The notes beneath the pieces are model-generated. The model ran no database searches and was not told the DNA's origin. It worked only from the letters and a program-made list of their open reading frames with translations. A stretch of 12,186 bases of DNA from Candidatus Peregrinibacteria bacterium (lineage in GTDB: Bacteria; Patescibacteriota; Gracilibacteria; UBA1369; UBA12463), in assembly GCA_016215735.1 (NCBI GenBank), contig JACRIA010000083.1, positions 1 to 12,186 on the forward strand. The letters are read 5' to 3'. The translations under genes were made by a program, and so were the position numbers. Below, one piece after another: positions 10,891-12,186 of this stretch. Within the stretch, counting starts at the first letter, position 1; every line of letters begins with the position of its first letter.

Positions 10891-12186
10891 ATGATTACCA
10901 GCGGAGCAACTTCGCAGGGAGAATCGAACCCTTTAGGGGGCGCGCCTCCGCAGATTGTCAAAAAACCGGCTACGACTGGCGCTGTTCTTAAAGCTGAACC
11001 TGGAATTGGCGGGGATAAAGGTATGCCCGAGGCATTGACTGCGATTAATCTTGAATTTAAGGAAAAAACAATAAAAGACCGCGCGAAAGAACTCAATCTT
11101 GAATATGTGGAAATCGGGAAAACTCCGATAAATCCAGATTTGTTAAAAATTATTGATTTTGAAACAGCGCAAAGCGCGATGGTGATTCCGTTTTTGCGAA
11201 TCGGAAAAGATTTGAGAATTGCTGTTACTGATCCTGAAAAAGCTGAAACAAAAAAACTGCTTGAAGATTTGAAAACAAAAGAATTTGTTTTACACATTTC
11301 GCTAACATCGGAAGAGCAGTTTAAAGAAGCGTTAAAATTGTATGAATTTCATAAAAAGTTTATTGAAAAAGAAATTGTCACTCATGTCGCGGAAGAAAGA
11401 CAAGCGTATGAAAAGGAATTGGCGGTTTTGGCTGATTTGAAAGAAAAAGTTGAGAAAGTAACATCAGAAGAGGCGCTGAATATTATTGAAGTTGGCGCAA
11501 TGAAAACGCGCGCGAGCGATATTCACTATGAACCAGGTGAGAAACAAACGCGCGTAAGATTTAGAATTGACGGGGTTCTGCATGTAATTTTTACAATCAG
11601 CAATCCGATTTACGCGAATATGGCGAATCAATTGAAATATCGCTGCGGAATGAAATTAAATATTACAAATATACCGCAGGATGGACGTTATAGTTTTGTA
11701 ATTAATGAGCGAAAGGTTGATGTCCGCGTGAGTGCAATTCCAACTGAATTCGGAGAAAGTTTTGTTTGCAGATTGCTCGACAGCGGAAAACATTTTGAGA
11801 ATTTTGAAGAACTTGGGTTTGAAGGCGATTATCTTGAAAGAATGAAGCGCCTGACAACGCTTTCGTACGGAATGATACTTGTCTGCGGCCCTACTGGAAG
11901 CGGTAAAACTACGACATTATATTCTTTGCTCACAAAATATAATAAGCCGGAGGCAAAAATTATCACGCTTGAAGATCCTATTGAATATCATCTTGACGGC
12001 GTAACGCAAAGCCAGATAAATGCGAAGCGCGGATATGATTTTGGCGATGTTTTGCGATCGATTTTAAGGCAAGATCCGGATGTTGTGATGATTGGTGAAA
12101 TACGAGATCTTGATACTGCTTCGACTGCAGCGCAGGCGGCGCTTACAGGACATGTTCTACTTAGTACTTTGCACACGAATAGCGCG
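10891..12186 (+). CDS. pilB: Type IV pilus assembly / type II secretion ATPase (PilB/GspE family), 3' end outside window
   Basis: This cytoplasmic hexameric ATPase powers pilus extension or secretion. The 432 visible codons are open to the window end. After a Gly/Pro-rich start come an MshEN-type N-terminal domain (about 60-150: AKELNLEYVEIGKTPINPDL, VIPFLRIGKDLRIAVTDP), a charged helical linker, then the N2 domain (ALNIIEVGAMKTRASDIHYE, RFRIDGVLH) and the ATPase core. Core motifs are Walker A GPTGSGKT at 333-340, the Asp box ITLEDPIEYH from about 358, Walker B VVMIGEIRD at 398-406 and the His box GHVLLSTLHTNSA at 420-432. The C-terminal part, including any zinc-binding module, lies beyond the window. 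No in-frame TGA occurs. PilB is favoured over GspE because pili are the common use in small-genome bacteria, but downstream genes would decide. It has its own promoter after nusA. Confidence 0.9.
   Translation, partial: MITSGATSQGESNPLGGAPPQIVKKPATTGAVLKAEPGIGGDKGMPEALTAINLEFKEKTIKDRAKELNLEYVEIGKTPINPDLLKIIDFETAQSAMVIPFLRIGKDLRIAVTDPEKAETKKLLEDLKTKEFVLHISLTSEEQFKEALKLYEFHKKFIEKEIVTHVAEERQAYEKELAVLADLKEKVEKVTSEEALNIIEVGAMKTRASDIHYEPGEKQTRVRFRIDGVLHVIFTISNPIYANMANQLKYRCGMKLNITNIPQDGRYSFVINERKVDVRVSAIPTEFGESFVCRLLDSGKHFENFEELGFEGDYLERMKRLTTLSYGMILVCGPTGSGKTTTLYSLLTKYNKPEAKIITLEDPIEYHLDGVTQSQINAKRGYDFGDVLRSILRQDPDVVMIGEIRDLDTASTAAQAALTGHVLLSTLHTNSA

Noticed and set aside
10818..11297. Minus-strand 159-codon frame opposite pilB
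   Set aside because: It is antisense to the clearly conserved MshEN domain of the PilB-type ATPase and covers its promoter.
1..12186. Whole window translated with genetic code 25 (UGA = Gly)
   Set aside because: Six frames end in UGA, including the glycosyltransferase at its expected family length. RecA and the pilB fragment, both rich in glycine, contain no UGA. Only two internal UGAs are seen.

Overview
The window is a bacterial chromosome segment of moderate to low G+C, and the first 1.9 kb is visibly AT-richer than the rest. It carries recognisable housekeeping genes: NAD kinase, a GT4 glycosyltransferase, recA-recX, nusA and a PilB/GspE ATPase. Between them lie small membrane, lipoprotein and orphan genes. 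No start codon has a convincing Shine-Dalgarno sequence, and the small orphan secreted proteins and gene mix fit a Patescibacteria/CPR-type genome (Gracilibacteria or Peregrinibacteria vicinity). That placement is an inference of low to moderate confidence. No tRNA, rRNA, CRISPR array or insertion sequence was seen.

Layout. (1) 1-1879, plus strand: the 3' part of a membrane-anchored HExxH metallopeptidase-like gene, overlapped by a secreted or anchored helical protein whose frame is interrupted by one in-frame UGA at 1211-1213. (2) 1884-4142, minus strand: NAD kinase and a glycosyltransferase, each behind an extended -10 box; the glycosyltransferase looks leaderless. (3) 4293-5493, plus strand: a four-TM protein, a small zinc ribbon and a Cys-rich exported protein. 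(4) 5494-8312, plus strand: terminator, promoter with a palindromic operator in its spacer, then recA, recX and a lipoprotein, tightly packed. (5) 8320-9301, minus strand: two unrelated-looking acidic orphan proteins of 151 residues each. (6) 9374-10754, plus strand: nusA behind a promoter followed at once by an intrinsic terminator (possible attenuator); nusA has an in-frame UGA at a conserved glycine position of its S1 domain. (7) 10801-12186, plus strand: a PilB/GspE gene running off the window end.

Most notable is the pair of in-frame UGA codons, in nusA and in 902-1879, both in the 11-nt context GACTGAAAAAT. Glycine would suit both. A wholesale UGA=Gly code is contradicted by six frames that end in UGA and by the absence of UGA from recA and the pilB fragment. 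Stop readthrough, incipient reassignment, real nonsense mutations and sequence errors all remain possible. Other points are the operator in the recA promoter, the GC-rich repeat-built N-terminal extension of RecA, a 19-bp tandem duplication at the recX start, recurrent GC-rich hairpins in leaders, a heptamer tandem array, and a recurring ACTATG start context.
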